DNA of 64,000 bases from Sepiola atlantica (taxonomy: Eukaryota > Mollusca > Cephalopoda > Sepiida > Sepiolidae): contig OY744520.1 of the NCBI GenBank assembly GCA_963556195.1, positions 15,001 through 79,000 of the forward strand. The letters are read 5' to 3'. The position numbers were made by a program, and so were the translations under genes. Positions 30,569-42,099 of this stretch are shown piece after piece; position 1 is the stretch's first letter, and every line of letters starts with the position of its first letter. The notes beneath the pieces are model-generated. The model was not told the origin of the DNA. It saw nothing but the letters and a program-made list of their open reading frames with translations, and did no database searches.

Positions 30569-32697
30569 GATGAGTGGAGAGGGGAGGAGTGGTCCGAGCT
30601 CTGCTGGGAAAGGTTTTGTCTAGCTCGGGCTCCCATTCCGAAATGAGGCCTAGGTCTCATGTCGGGGCGGGAGCAGACCCCAAACGATCAGACGGACATG
30701 CCACTCTAAGTTCCATGCCCAGTACGTCTGCCAGTACCGGCCACAGCACTGGAGGTAGATCAGGGTCTACCGCCTTAAGCGATAGCCTTGTTAGCTTTTA
30801 CGTTGCTGTTCCCGGCAGCTCAAGATTTGATAGTTCGGATCCGAGAGGTAATCTGGGTCGGTGGAAAAAAACTCCCCACTGCACCAAACTCTCGCCGGGC
30901 TTTAACTGTCAGCCCGCCTGGTCGTAGGCGAAATGGCCGCCTGCCTCCAGGAGTAAGAGCGACTAAGTCGGTGGAGTCCCACAAAAAAGGGGCCACCAAC
31001 CCAGATCAGCCGCCAGCCCCCAGTGACCAGGACTCTGCCCAGTGCCGCATTCTGGACCTGCACCAGGAATTGTTTGGCGGTTGCAGCAGCAGTGAAAGCA
31101 GCTACAGCAGCAGAAGCAGCAGTAACAGCAGCTTGGAAAAAGTGCACTTTGCATCCAAAAGTTCGACCCAGACTGGCATGCGGCAGTCCAGGCCGAGAAA
31201 TATGGGGGTTGCTCGCACCGTAAAAAAGTTTGGAGCAGCGGATGTCACTGGGAAAAAAGGGACTAAGGTGGCCACTCCACCTGTTACAACCCCAGCAGCA
31301 TCACCAAAGGAGTGGCCGTCCCTTACAGCAGCCCCAGCTGAAGAACCAAGTGTTTGGTCGATCCCTCCCGGGCAGAAGACGCCGTTGCTGCCGAAAGCTT
31401 CACCACCATCAACTCCGGCGGCAACCAACACTCCTGCCCTATCACCAACTACAGAGGACAAGTGGGGAACCCGTGTCACAAAGGAGCCCTTCGGAGTACC
31501 GTCGGTTGTTCGAGACCACCTATAAGGAACTAACCGACGGTAGCGTAATTAAAGCAGCTCCGGGAGTGGTGGAACGGCTAGCGAAGCGAATTGTTTCGCT
31601 AGTCACCATCGACTCCAGAACAAAAGGGTTGGCTGGGATCCAACTAGAGACAATAGGAGAAATCCTGTGGTCCCTCAAAGTCCCGGCGACGTATGTTTGC
31701 CGGAGAGGCTTTGCTACATGGGACCTCCTTTTACCTACAAAGGAAGCAGCGGAAAAGGTGGCCAGGGCCGACCTGAGGAATAAACATCTAATCCTCAGAC
31801 CGGAGTACTTGAGCAGGAGGAGGACACTGGTCACTGTCCTTGGCGTCCCCTGCTATATTGACTCAGAGCAACAAGGTGCAGTGATGAGTCAATATTGGGA
31901 CGTCGAAGCCATAATCCCGGTCCGTGGTCCCCATAACCTAATGGTAGGGGACTACAAAATTAAGATGCGTCTGGACCGGGATGGCTTCAACAACATTCCG
32001 CCCCTGCTCAAGTGCGACGCCTGGTCAATGTCGATAATAGTAGAGGGCAGGAGGCCACATTGCTGGCACTGCGAGCAGAAGGGGCATATGGCGAAAAATT
32101 GCCCCAAGAAGGCGCCAACCAAGAAGACCCCTTCTGTCGCAGTCCCGGTAGGTCCACTGACATCACCAGCTCCTCCACCATAGACCAAAGGAGGCGTGGA
32201 TGAGGAGGGATTCAGCCCGGTCCTCCTCTAAAAAAGTGCAGCCCTCTGATGAAAAAAGGGTGCGGGGTCCCACAAAGGCACTGGACGGAGATTTGCCCAC
32301 CACTAAGGTGCCGCAGCAAGCCTCTGTCACGGCAGCGGCTACCAAAAGAAAGACTGAGGTTCCCCTGTCAGCTTTTTCTTCATCATCTGACTCGGAAGGG
32401 GAGAAGATGGAGGATGACGCTGGCTCGGCTCCGGCTCCGTCTCCGGAGACAAAGAGAAAAGAAATAAGAATGAGATCCGATATTGTTGGGAGTTTAGCCG
32501 AGGAGGGGGTAGAAAATATTACCCTTGAGGTAGCAAGGAAAATGGAACAGATATCCCCGTATAAGGAAGATGCTGCCGGACCACGAGATTGGCTGGCAGT
32601 AATCAAAAAGAAGAGGGTGGTTTATGGTTTGGCAGATCATGAGATGGTACTGCTGGCCCCTGATGGAAGTGGCAGGTCGAGTCTCAACAAAGTTCAT
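30569..32697 (+). pseudogene. Tx1/L1-like LINE ORF1 (CCHC zinc-knuckle protein), broken
   Basis: The frame opens with a Ser/Thr/Pro-rich low-complexity N-terminus (30569-31500, several frames). A folded domain follows at about 31500-32040 (VCRRGFATWDLLLPTKEAA, LRPEYLSRRRTLVTVLGVP, VDSEQ-type helix). Then comes one CCHC knuckle, CWHCEQKGHMAKNC (Cys-X2-Cys-X4-His-X4-Cys, about 32058-32100). The acidic/basic C-terminal region at 32200-32697 is in a different frame. This RRM-like plus CCHC layout is that of Tx1/L1-group ORF1, an RNA-binding chaperone. At least three frame changes make it non-functional. ORF2 is not attached. A sibling lies at 36780-37680. Confidence 0.65.
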
Positions 32698-33000
32698 TAG
32701 TGAGATTTACAAGAAGAACTCGGACATAGCTTGGACGGAGCTACGCGAGCGGTTGGTGAAGCAATACGCCAGCGAATGGACCAAGATTGAAGTTGTACGC
32801 AAGCTAACCAGGCGCTAACCGAAGGAGAGGGACTCGATGAATGGGGCGATCCCAAATACGGGTCCCAACCAGGCCATTCTGGTGGATGCCTTTCATGAGC
32901 GGGTTGAGTGACAAGGAGACCCGGAGCAAGGCCCTACTAGGTGAACTGTTCACTTTACTGAGAGCCCAGTTGGCAAAGAGATAGCATAAGGCTAGGAGAA
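32600..33000 (+). pseudogene. Gag-like fragment joined to ORF1 tail
   Basis: One frame reads TKFISEIYKKNSDIAWTELR, then ERLVKQYASEWTKIEVVRKL; further out of frame come EGLDEWGD and a KALLGELFTLL-like end. This resembles the capsid helix pattern of Ty3/Gypsy gag (E-x3-NPDAxWxxLxxxL). It overlaps the end of the ORF1-like frame. The same join occurs in inverted orientation at 55180-55430, so the chimera is inherited by both loci. Confidence 0.45.
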
Positions 33001-33169
33001 CGCGTGGAGGAGAGCGAGAATGAAAAGAATGTTAGAGCTAGACAGAGAATGGTGGGGAGCAGAGCAAGTCTGGGGTCCCCGAACAGAACGGGGACGTAAA
33101 GGATTGGGAGGCAGTGTCTAATCTCCTCCCATGTTTTTTTCCCGTAGCCTTCCCCTGCCAACTTATCCT

Positions 33170-34550
33170 GCTACCCCCAGTTGTGTAGTACATCATATTT
33201 TCGACATTTTTTTATCCTTAGCAATGGATTTATTGTCCTGACAGAAACTTATCGTTCCTTCAGGAGTTAGGGTTAAGGTTCCGTTTGAAAGTTTTAGATG
33301 TCGTCTGCTTCGAGGCTTTCTGGCAAACGTAAAACTGCAGGTCCCACTGTAATAAAGTGCTCAATTTTTGTTTCGAACCGCTTTTACTACCTCCCTGATA
33401 TCTATGCCCTCTAGGGTTCATATTTCCCCGGAGTCCTTTTTTCTTCGAGGACTTGATATGGTTACCGTGTAATGGGGTTTGATCATGCCGATGATAGATA
33501 ATGTGTGGTTTTCGAGGGTACCCTCGTCTTTCTTTTTCCTGAATTGAAGTTACTTACTTCTCCCTCAGATGACCATGGTCAGTCCTGTTCTTGTCTCTTA
33601 TGGCTAAAATGCCCTCGCCGCGGTCTCCTAGATTTTGCCAAAGCATACGCGCCAGACTTACTCTTTACAGCTTTTGTTGTTTGCTACAACTGAACCATGT
33701 AGAAGTCAGTCTTGGGTAGCCTACATCTATTAGAGGTCCCACTAGGTCCCTGCTGCCAGTAAATGCCTTTGAATAAGAATAACTTGTTCCTTTTCATGGC
33801 CACTTCGGATTCGCTTGTAAAGTACAAAGCCTCCGATAATGTTGTCGGATAAGATCAGGCCACATCCTCCTTAATGAAAGGTGTTAATTAAAGCATATAT
33901 GAAAAATTCAGCTAAGTGCACTTGCGCAGTCGAACTTTCCTTCATATCTGCGTCCTTGTATGCTAGCTTAACAAGTTGGTCCATCCTTATTAGCTAAGTC
34001 TGCGAGTGCCTCACCTCGATTTTGCCTTATTTTAATTATTAGGGCCCCTAGTAGCATCGGCGGTATTCGGATTGTCCTCCGATCCATTCCGAATGTAGAC
34101 CGTCTGAGAAGTCATATGCCAAGTTTACTAATTCTGGATCTGTTAGATTGTAGACCCGCTCTTTCTTTTTCAGAGCAGCTAGCCATGGCAGCTAGTCAGC
34201 AGCTAGTCAGACGATTTCCCAGTAAATATTGGGATTTTCGATCCACCTGTGAGCACTCCATTCAAGGATGTTGGGTTAGTGATTTTTTTTCTATGTATTT
34301 TTTTTAAGTAGCAGACGTTAACAAAAAACAGGAATAATGTTTATAAATTTTACGGTGTGTTGTCTTTTTCTCTACTTTTGATGCTGTGATAATCGTTCCG
34401 GTTAGAATTGGATTGTGTCCGTGGGTTTGTTTTTATTGTTGTTTTCAAATTTCGTTGTGATCGTCGATTTGTTTGTTGAGCCGTGGTGTCCGTGATCGTT
34501 ATCCTAGGTCACGCTGCATCAATGTTATCCAATGGCTTGCTTTGACCGAA
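33170..34550. other. No gene recognised
   Basis: Balanced-composition sequence with no long frames, domains or repeats that I can match. Confidence 0.4.
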
Positions 34551-35640
34551 GGGGTATATATATATATATATCTTGGTCGCGGAACCAATGTGATCCGATA
34601 AATGTGATCCAACTGTTTGGCGGGTGGATCTTGAGACGGTATGTGACGACAAGACGATGACAACATGTGTACGTGTATGTGCAATGTCTCGTTTTATTAT
34701 CGCCAGTGAGCAATCAGCGTCTGACGATAGTCACTGTCGTCTGCTTCTGGGACTGGCTGGCTGGATGACTGGGGACGATCGTGCTGCAAATCAAACATTA
34801 TATAAAAATGGAACAAACTTTTAAATATAAAAATATAATTTATTTTTGCTGAGGAACATATTTAAAACTCGAAGATTCGGCTGAGTTCGGCGAGAAGCAC
34901 GTGTTTTCCTCATCCTTTCAAAAGCCGACTCCAAATTTTAAATCTCTTTACCAGAGAGAGAATAGAGAGAGAGAGAGTGAGAGAGAGGAGAGAGAGAGAC
35001 AGAGGGAGAGAGAAAGAGAGAGGGAATATATAAACGTCATCGTTGTACGCCTTGTCAAATGTTTTGTTTTGAGTTTGATAACTCATTTTCTCGACCGACG
35101 ACTGGTTTGATCTCTGAACCCATCACATGCACCTGTCATTTAATTAGTTTGACACCGACCTTCAGTCCTCCAAAATATAGGTGCACTCAGTGATCTCAAA
35201 ACGCAGAGAATTACTGTTTTTGAAATAAGTCTGGCATAAGGATTATGAATATAACGTGGAGCACTTAGCTCCCCAAAAGGTCACGCATTGTGCCACAATA
35301 CGAACCAACTGCGAATAAAAGCAGTGTTTGTTGTGCCGTCAGAGAGTACTCTCTAAGAACCGGAGAACTAGAAGAGTTTCATGACATGCACTACATGGGA
35401 GTGGATAGAACATTCCACTTATAAAACGAGAGGAAGTTCAGAAGGTGGTCAGGAACTGCGTTCGATATCAATCAATATATACACGATCCTGCCCAGAATA
35501 TACACGATCCTGGTGAAATTGGGACTGCAAAAAATTGGACAAAATTAGCTTTATAAACACACTATTGTGAGGCACATACTGTTCAATGATTGATTGTGGA
35601 CCTGGGAGACTAGCAATGTGGAGGGAGTTACATGCAATGA
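34551..35640. other. No gene recognised; GA-rich tract
   Basis: Contains a short (AT)n run at 34555-34572 and a GA-rich microsatellite at about 34953-35024. No supported gene. Confidence 0.4.
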
Positions 35641-36100
35641 CGGGACGGCAGCTGCTGTTACAAAGGAATTGAAGGAGATGATGGAGGTTATAATGGACGA
35701 TGGCATCGTTTTTCGCCCATACAATGCTAAAAAGATGGAAGTTATTACAGGGCAGCGATCGGACAGTGAATAGAGATACGTGATATCACCTTAAGAGGCC
35801 ACATTCTGCTCCAACATGGCACCGAATGTCGGACAGAGGCACCCAAGAGATGTACGACGTAATGGGAAAGAGGAGTAATTACTGGAGTGCAATCTTCTAA
35901 CAACTTGATCGTCGATGGGATGTCGCAGCATATTTTGTATGTTTTATGGTGCCGTACGACAAACAGTTGGACTCGTCAATTCCTAATAAAATACTGGAAA
36001 CATTTAGGCTTCTCGCAATTTGATTCCCCTCTTGCGTATTCTTTTGAATTGTTACCATTGTTGATTACAATTGCTGTTGTTATCGTTGCTGTTGTGGCTG

Positions 36101-36129
36101 CTGTTGTTGTTGTTGTTGTTGTTGTTGTT
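36101..36129. repeat. (GTT)n microsatellite
   Basis: About ten GTT units. The surrounding 110-codon frame (35887-36219) is largely poly-Val/Leu encoded by GTT-type repeats and is not a credible gene. Confidence 0.9.
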
Positions 36130-36211
36130 ATCGCATTGGAACTTATTGTTTGTGATGAAGCGTTTTTTTTGCTTTTTTACCACTGTTGTTTTTTTTTGTT
36201 TTTTGTTTACT

Positions 36212-36542
36212 TAGATTAGGAATGTCCACTAGTAAATCCGTATCTGTTACTAGATGTAGGCACTTTTCGCCTTCTCAACAAATTCACCGACATTAATGGC
36301 AACTTTAGGAGGTTTTTTTAAAACTTTTTTGTTATCAGTTTTGATAACCATTATGGTGACGGCTACTTGTAGCCCGAAGCCTTCTGATGTTATGGATATT
36401 AGCGAGGGGCAGAAGAGGCCGGCTGATGCGCTCAGAATGGGGCAAGCCTTCTAAAGTTGCCATTAATGTCGGTGAATTTGTTGAGAAGGCGAAAAGTGCC
36501 TACATCTAGTAACAGAGTTTACTAGTGGACATTCCTAATCTA
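36212..36542. repeat. Long palindrome with about 100-bp arms
   Basis: The left arm 36212-36311 (TAGATTAGGAATGTCCACTA to TAATGGCAACTTTA) is repeated as reverse complement at 36447-36542, with only a few differences (AAATCCGTATCTG against AAACTCTG). The spacer of about 135 bases contains an in-frame peptide MDISEGQKRPADALRMGQAF on the plus strand. That peptide could be the start of a LINE ORF1, since one follows at 36780. An inverted duplication of a LINE 5' region is a plausible origin. Confidence 0.8.
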
Positions 36543-36779
36543 GAGAAAATTAACAAAAACAATCATGTTTGTCGTCGACAAAAAAGACTAAAAAAGTAAT
36601 TAGATCGTCTACAGATCTTATTTCTTAGTTACTAGCAACAGCAGGGTATAGATCACAAAGAATACAATACTTGGAACACTTTGTTTCCAAATGAAGAAAC
36701 ATGCTTGAAACTTTCCCAAACAGAAATAATCACAAGGAACATATACTTAGAATGGAATACATGGGCAAAAGACGAACGG

Positions 36780-37680
36780 CTGTTCCATTTTTAACGTTCC
36801 GTTTCATGTGGACGGGGAACATTTAGGAGCTTTCTTCTTAAAATATGGGGCATTACGTCCGTAATGAGCACCCAGGGATATGGACATTTGAAATTCTTTG
36901 GAAAAAGACGGCATTCGAAAACATTCCATATTATATATGGTAATTGTGGCTGGAAGAAGGCCTGTTTGTTGGGCTTGTGAGGAAGTCGGTCACCTCACTT
37001 TTGAATGCCCACTAAGAAAGCTTATGATTACGAAGACCAGGGTGAGCCAACATTTAGAAGTGCCAATGAACCAAAGAGTGGGGACGCCCATTAATTCACC
37101 CCCATCAAAATCATCTGATAACGACTACCGAGTACTCCCTGATCTTAGTAAACTTGATGACAGGGAGAATAACAGATGGAGTTTGGTTCAGGGAAAACAC
37201 CTGGTCGTCTAGCCCTGGAACAAATGAGAGAAGAGTAAATGCTATCAAAGGATCCTGGTAAGGATAAATATGTAGAGGTTCGTGACCTAAAAAAACTTGA
37301 TAAAGAAAAAGTACCAGAAAGTCGTAAATCCCCCCCAAATATAAGCTCGCAGTCACCCGCTCCACTGAAAGGGAGGGAATACAAGTTAATTCCTTTTAGC
37401 CCAGTTAAAAAAACAAGAACAAACCCGTGTCCTCTACTAAGCCTTCCCCTTTAGTCACCCCCAAAGCATTCCCTCATGCATCCCGTGCAAAACAGTTCGC
37501 ACCCGCCTCTCCCTTTCTACAAAATAGAAACACGACTCCTTCCCACTCCCCAGTGAAAGAAGACATGCCACTCCCATCTCCACCTCCATCTCAAAAAAAG
37601 GCAGAGAAGCCCTTCGTTGGAAAAAAAGAAGGAAATAACTGCTTTTCTCACAGGAATAAGTATGTGTGTAGTGAATGAGG
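36780..37680 (+). pseudogene. Tx1/L1-like LINE ORF1, second copy, broken
   Basis: A NVPFHVDGEHLGAFFLKYG region (about 36795-36855) corresponds to the YVDSEQL.AFFS.YG part of family ORF1 proteins. It is followed by VIVAGRRPVCWACEEVGHLT + FECP (CCHC knuckle Cys-X2-Cys-X4-His-X4-Cys, 36955-37010) and a Pro/Ser/Lys-rich C-terminus (37240-37640). Frame changes and stops divide it. Compared with 31.2-32.1 kb it is clearly related but diverged. Confidence 0.6.
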
Positions 37681-37724
37681 TACAGGAGGAGACTATAAAG
37701 TGGCTGATCTGAAAAACTACTCGC

Positions 37725-38760
37725 GTTTAGGGAGGTGGGTAACAAGTCAGTTGAAGACCCCCTTAACTTCCATAAAGCTGTAAGAGTCTTTACAGTTGTC
37801 AGAAAACACGAAGAAGCAAAGGGGCTCTGGCAAATGCTAAGGGAGGTCAACGATAATTTTCATTTAACACAACCCATGGCTATTCTAAAATAATGAAATG
37901 TTAAAATGTTTGTGTTTGGAGTGTTCCTGTTCAGTTGCACCCTTCTCTTTATAGAATAGTCAAACTAACGTACCCCTTGGATGTTGGGCAAAGCAAGCAT
38001 AGATGTCTGTGGGCTGACTCTCGGAAATTTCGAGTTGCTACAGACCTTCAGCACCTTGGAGTGAATATATGTTGTATTCAGGAAACCCACTTAATTCCAG
38101 GTGATCATTTGGGTGCGCTGGATAGGGGGTTTCACGTCTACTCTCGCTCAAGGGGTGTTTCCTGGCTAGTAAATATGTCTTAAGATGCGTCGTGTGACCC
38201 TTGTTTCATGGATCCGGAAGGGAATCTGGGTGTTACCGTAAAAGATAAGGCATTCCGACTCATTGGGGTGTGTGTGCCCAATAATCATTCTGAGCTTGCT
38301 CCTTTCTTTCGACGGATCGAGCAGTTAATGGGGTAGTCATCTTAGCGGGAGACTGGAATGCGGTCCTGGATCCCGATATAGATCGTAATTGGGCTAGGGG
38401 ATCTAACAATGATCGGGATTTTGTCGATAAGTTTGATCTTATCGATAAATTCCGGAATTAAAAGCCCTGTGATATGAACTTGGACAGATTTCGAGGTATT
38501 TTGACCGGTTCTTAATTATTAGAATGTCCAAGTTTTCATAATATAGTTTACTCGGATCATAGACTTGTTCGGATTCGAGTAAACTTAGATAGACCTAAGC
38601 CTAGATTGGCTTGGTACTGGAAGCTCAACACTTCGTTGTTCGATGTGAAGGGCTACCAGCAACAGCTATTACTAAACTTACAGCGAGATTTGACGGAGGC
38701 TGTAATTGCGAATAGGAAGTGGGTTCATTTTATTTAAGGGCATTTACTGCCGAGCCGACG
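37725..38760 (+). pseudogene. LINE ORF1 C-terminus and ORF2 endonuclease, broken
   Basis: The start (VGNKSVEDPLNFHKAVRVF, about 37731-37790) matches 42190-42300 (EGKAVEDPYNFPNAPRI). Endonuclease signatures follow: NICCIQETHL (38065), the catalytic Glu strand; FRLIGVCVPN (38250); ILAGDWNAVLD (38338-38370), the catalytic GDWN; and near 38555 YSDHRLVRIRVNL, with the catalytic SDH. These four motifs in order define an APE/EEP-type nuclease as in Tx1/L1 ORF2. Multiple frame breaks. Confidence 0.7.
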
Positions 38761-38869
38761 ACTCAATCTAACAACTAGATCAGCTAAAGTTACACTATAT
38801 TCTAGATTACATCGGGGATAGTGCTATAAAGATACTATAATTAAGGAAAAGCTGGCGTGTGTGGCCTAT

Positions 38870-40085
38870 GCACCAAGCTTTAGTGATTAGGTTAGGTTAA
38901 AGAGATGCCTCAAGAAGCAACAAATATGGCCGTTGAATTGGGTGTAGAGGAACGTCGACAAGCTGCTGACTGGCATATCGCACGTGTCTCATGGACGTCT
39001 CGTGACCACAAACGAAGGTATTCATTCTCATTTCCAGGATCTCTTTTACCAGGGAACCCGGTCTGTCATTAACACAATTTGACCCCTTTTTAGCTGACTT
39101 TTCTCGTCTCTAGGCAACCGAAGCATCTAGGTGCGAAAGCCTTAAAGCGGGTCGGCCTTAAGAAGTTTGTCCTACGAGGTGTATTTTTGAATGTCGCACA
39201 TTTTTGTTCCCTTGTTGACAGTTTTATTAAACTCGTGGTTGGGACTATTATTCCCCAGTACTTGACCATGGGTATAGTGAAGTTGTTATGTAAAAGCAAA
39301 AATGGTGGGTATGGTTTAAATAATTTTCGGCCCTTAACATGCTAAATGCTGAGTTACAGATTTTTTGCCAAGATAATCGACTGCAGCTTGTTTTGGCCCT
39401 GAATAAACTAGTGCTGTAAAGAGTCGGACCATTCAGGATAATTTGCACTCGATACGCCTGATCATAGATAAAATCGACACAGAAGCCGCGCTGATCAGTT
39501 CAGAGCATTCGATAGGGTGGACCATCGTTACTTGGAGGCTCTTTTGTCTGCGGCCGGTTTTGATCCGCAGTTTCGCTCTTGGATTCGCCTCTTGTATGCG
39601 AATACCGGTGTGCGGGTGGAGGTGAATGGTCTGAGGTCTGAGCCCTTCAGATTATCCAGATCTCTTCGTCAGGGATGTCCGCTTTCACCGATGCTCTATG
39701 TGCTTGTGTTGGAGCACTTCCATCAGAGGCTAAGGGTGAATCCGGTCCTAAATTGGATTACTTTGGCAGGTGGTTGCACCACGTTAAAGTACTTCGCTTT
39801 TGCCGATGACTTGACTAACGAGCAGTGCCGAGATTAGTTTTTCGACGACAGAAAAATCAGAATGTATAAAACGATAACAGGGGCCAAAATTAACTGTGAC
39901 AAGTCTGTGGGCTTGTGCATTGATGCCTGGAGAGGGTGTATCCTTGCAGGAACCCTTTAGCTGGATTTACGGGCCTTGCAAGCTATTCGGCGTCTGGTTT
40001 GGTCATAATCTTCAGCTGGGCATTAATTATGTTTCTTTTGCAATGGGATATACATTCTTAGTGTTAGTGGTAAAAAGAGTTAGAA
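38870..40085 (+). pseudogene. LINE ORF2 reverse transcriptase, broken
   Basis: An RT lead-in (ATNMAVELGVEERRQAADWH, 38925) is followed by NGGYGLNNFRPL (39303) and DHRYLEALLSAAGFDPQFRS (39516-39578). Then come LRQGCPLSPMLYVLVLEHF (39667-39722), the FAFADDL catalytic box (39795-39815) and TGAKINCDKSVGLCIDAW (39880-39930). The order fits a LINE RT; the thumb and any C-terminal zinc motif are not seen. It continues the endonuclease at 37.7-38.7 kb, so a decayed ORF2 can be followed for about 2.3 kb. Confidence 0.75.
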
Positions 40086-40369
40086 TGACCCGGAAAGGGG
40101 GGAACATTTTACGTTAAATTTATAAGTGCAACTATTCCCCTACTCTAAATTTACAGAATAATTGGGGTTTTTTTTCAGTGTTCACACGTCATCGCATAAA
40201 AAAGTTAGAATCACATTTTTTTCTTTTTGCTGGGAGGGGGGAGGTACTTTCATTCGTTCCCTTTACGTATTGTTCTGCTAAATTCATTATATTTTTCTCT
40301 TGTACCATCTTTTCCTATTTGTGCCATTTTTAACGCTTCCATTTTAACTAAATTAGGTGAAAAACAATG

Positions 40370-40718
40370 CATAAAATTTATCTCTCATCGCAAAATAAGA
40401 TGGTTAATGCCCTAAAAAGTTAGAATGTCCCTGAAATGGGAGATCATTTTATGTAAATCTTATATACAAATCTGATCCCCCAATTTCAATCTAAAATAAT
40501 TGTTTTTCCTTTCCACAATGTATTTTTTCGTGTTACCACCGGACTTAGGGTTAGTAGTAAAAAGGGTACGTGTTTTTTATGTAAAAAAAATGCCGGAAAT
40601 ACGTTTAAACATGAAATTTAAAAAAAATTGTCACGAAAAAAGAAGTTATTGATATATTAACTATCAAAAATATATTTTTTTAAATTTAAAAAAATTTATT
40701 TATTTTTACGTTGGTTTT
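40370..40718. repeat. Dispersed repeat, copy 1 (pair with 45765-46040)
   Basis: Shared: GCCCTAAAAAGT, GGACTTAGGGTTAGTAGTAA, AAAGGGT.CGT and a TTATTTATTTTTACGTTGGT end. Same orientation as the 45.8 kb copy. Confidence 0.7.
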
Positions 40719-40778
40719 GTCCGGTGGGCTTTCGTCCGGTGGGCTTTCGTCCGGTGGGCTTATGTCCGGCGGGCACAA
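40719..40778. repeat. 15-bp tandem repeat GTCCGGTGGGCTTTC
   Basis: Four consecutive 15-bp units, the last two mutated. The related repeat at 46040 has a single GGTGGGCTTTTTTTCG at this place, so the array arose by local expansion at the repeat edge. Confidence 0.85.
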
Positions 40779-40999
40779 CAAGACTCGTTTCTCTACCTGC
40801 AAGATCAAACTCACCCCACAAAATGCCGCCTCCGGTCACTGCTCCCATAAAAAAGCTAATCCCCTTAATCCCATTTCCTCCAAAAATAGAACTAACCCCA
40901 AGAAATACACCCAGTGCTCCCTCCCCTGTCACCTTTCCTCAAACACACCCTTAAACCTCACCTCACTCTCCGATGAAACATACTTCAACATCCATCATC

Positions 41000-41840
41000 C
41001 CCGCCCCAAATGAGTGAACTACCTGTGTGACAAAGTAGCCGGGGCCGACGAGGATCGGGTGCCCTGGTTACGCGCTAGTATGCATCTTAGTGATGATGCT
41101 AGACACTACGTAGAAACGAGTTGGTGATATAAACCTAGTACCTATATTGGACATGAATCGACTATCCAAACACGGCGAGAAAATAGCGTCGAAATGTCTA
41201 CGAAAAGTCATGTAATGGTCAGTTTTGATAATCGTTGCAAACGTTAGTAGCAGATGTACCAAGGAGATAACGAAAATCCCATTTTAATACAAAGTTAACT
41301 TAGGGATCGCTGACTGGACGAGATAGTCATCTAAGTTTGTTGAACGACCCATGACCACACAGCGAGAAAATAACGAGTAATTGTTTTTTTATCATCATGC
41401 AAAAAAAAAACAGAGAGTAATCTCATTTATCTGTGAGAGTGGAAGAAACACAGAGAAAGAGACGAGAGGAGAAGAGAGTGTAGCGATGGACATTTTTCAG
41501 TAAGAAAAAGTACTTTGAGAGAGAACGACGAGAGACGTCTGGGACGCGCACGCCGATTCAAGGCGTGCGTGGCAAAGTAAAACCCATTGTGTTCCTTAAA
41601 CATAGATTAGTGACTTAAATAACAACTTGCGAATGAATTCACAAACAGAGAGACAACGAATAGTTTAGTGCAACAGTCAATTATTATACGGTAAACATTA
41701 ATTCAATGTAACATCAATTCTTTTCTTTCATTGTTATCAATAATTACTATTTCATACAAAAAGACCCGATCGAGTTGTTGACAACCTTTCGCTTTGTTCT
41801 GCTTGAATAACCTTTGCCTTCACAGAATCAACGAAGCCAT
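41000..41840. other. No gene recognised; one strong hairpin
   Basis: A perfect stem-loop CGCACGCC-GATTCAA-GGCGTGCG lies at about 41549-41571. No gene is supported nearby. Confidence 0.45.
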
Positions 41841-42099
41841 CATCATCATCGTCGTCATCCCGGCCTGGAGGAATTTCGATCGACATATCTTTGTTTTATT
41901 GCCACCACGACGATCGGCTGAAGGGTGTTCACGGTCTGGCAAGATCTCTGTGTAGAGAACCAGAGGCGTGAGCAGCGAGACAGAGACACGAGCGGGGTAC
42001 ATGTTTATATTTGGTTCTTTGACGCAGGATCGAGTGGGGTACCTGTTATACCTGCCCTCGCCAAAGAAAAGAGGCAGAGACGTCAACTTTTCTTCCCCA

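Noticed and set aside
30902..31479. Minus-strand frames opposite ORF1
   Set aside because: These Ala/Cys-rich frames are shadows of the Ser/Gln-rich repeat codons on the plus strand.
35887..36219. 110-codon frame with hydrophobic stretch resembling a membrane protein
   Set aside because: The hydrophobic run is made by GTT/GCT microsatellite codons, and no homologous domain is visible.
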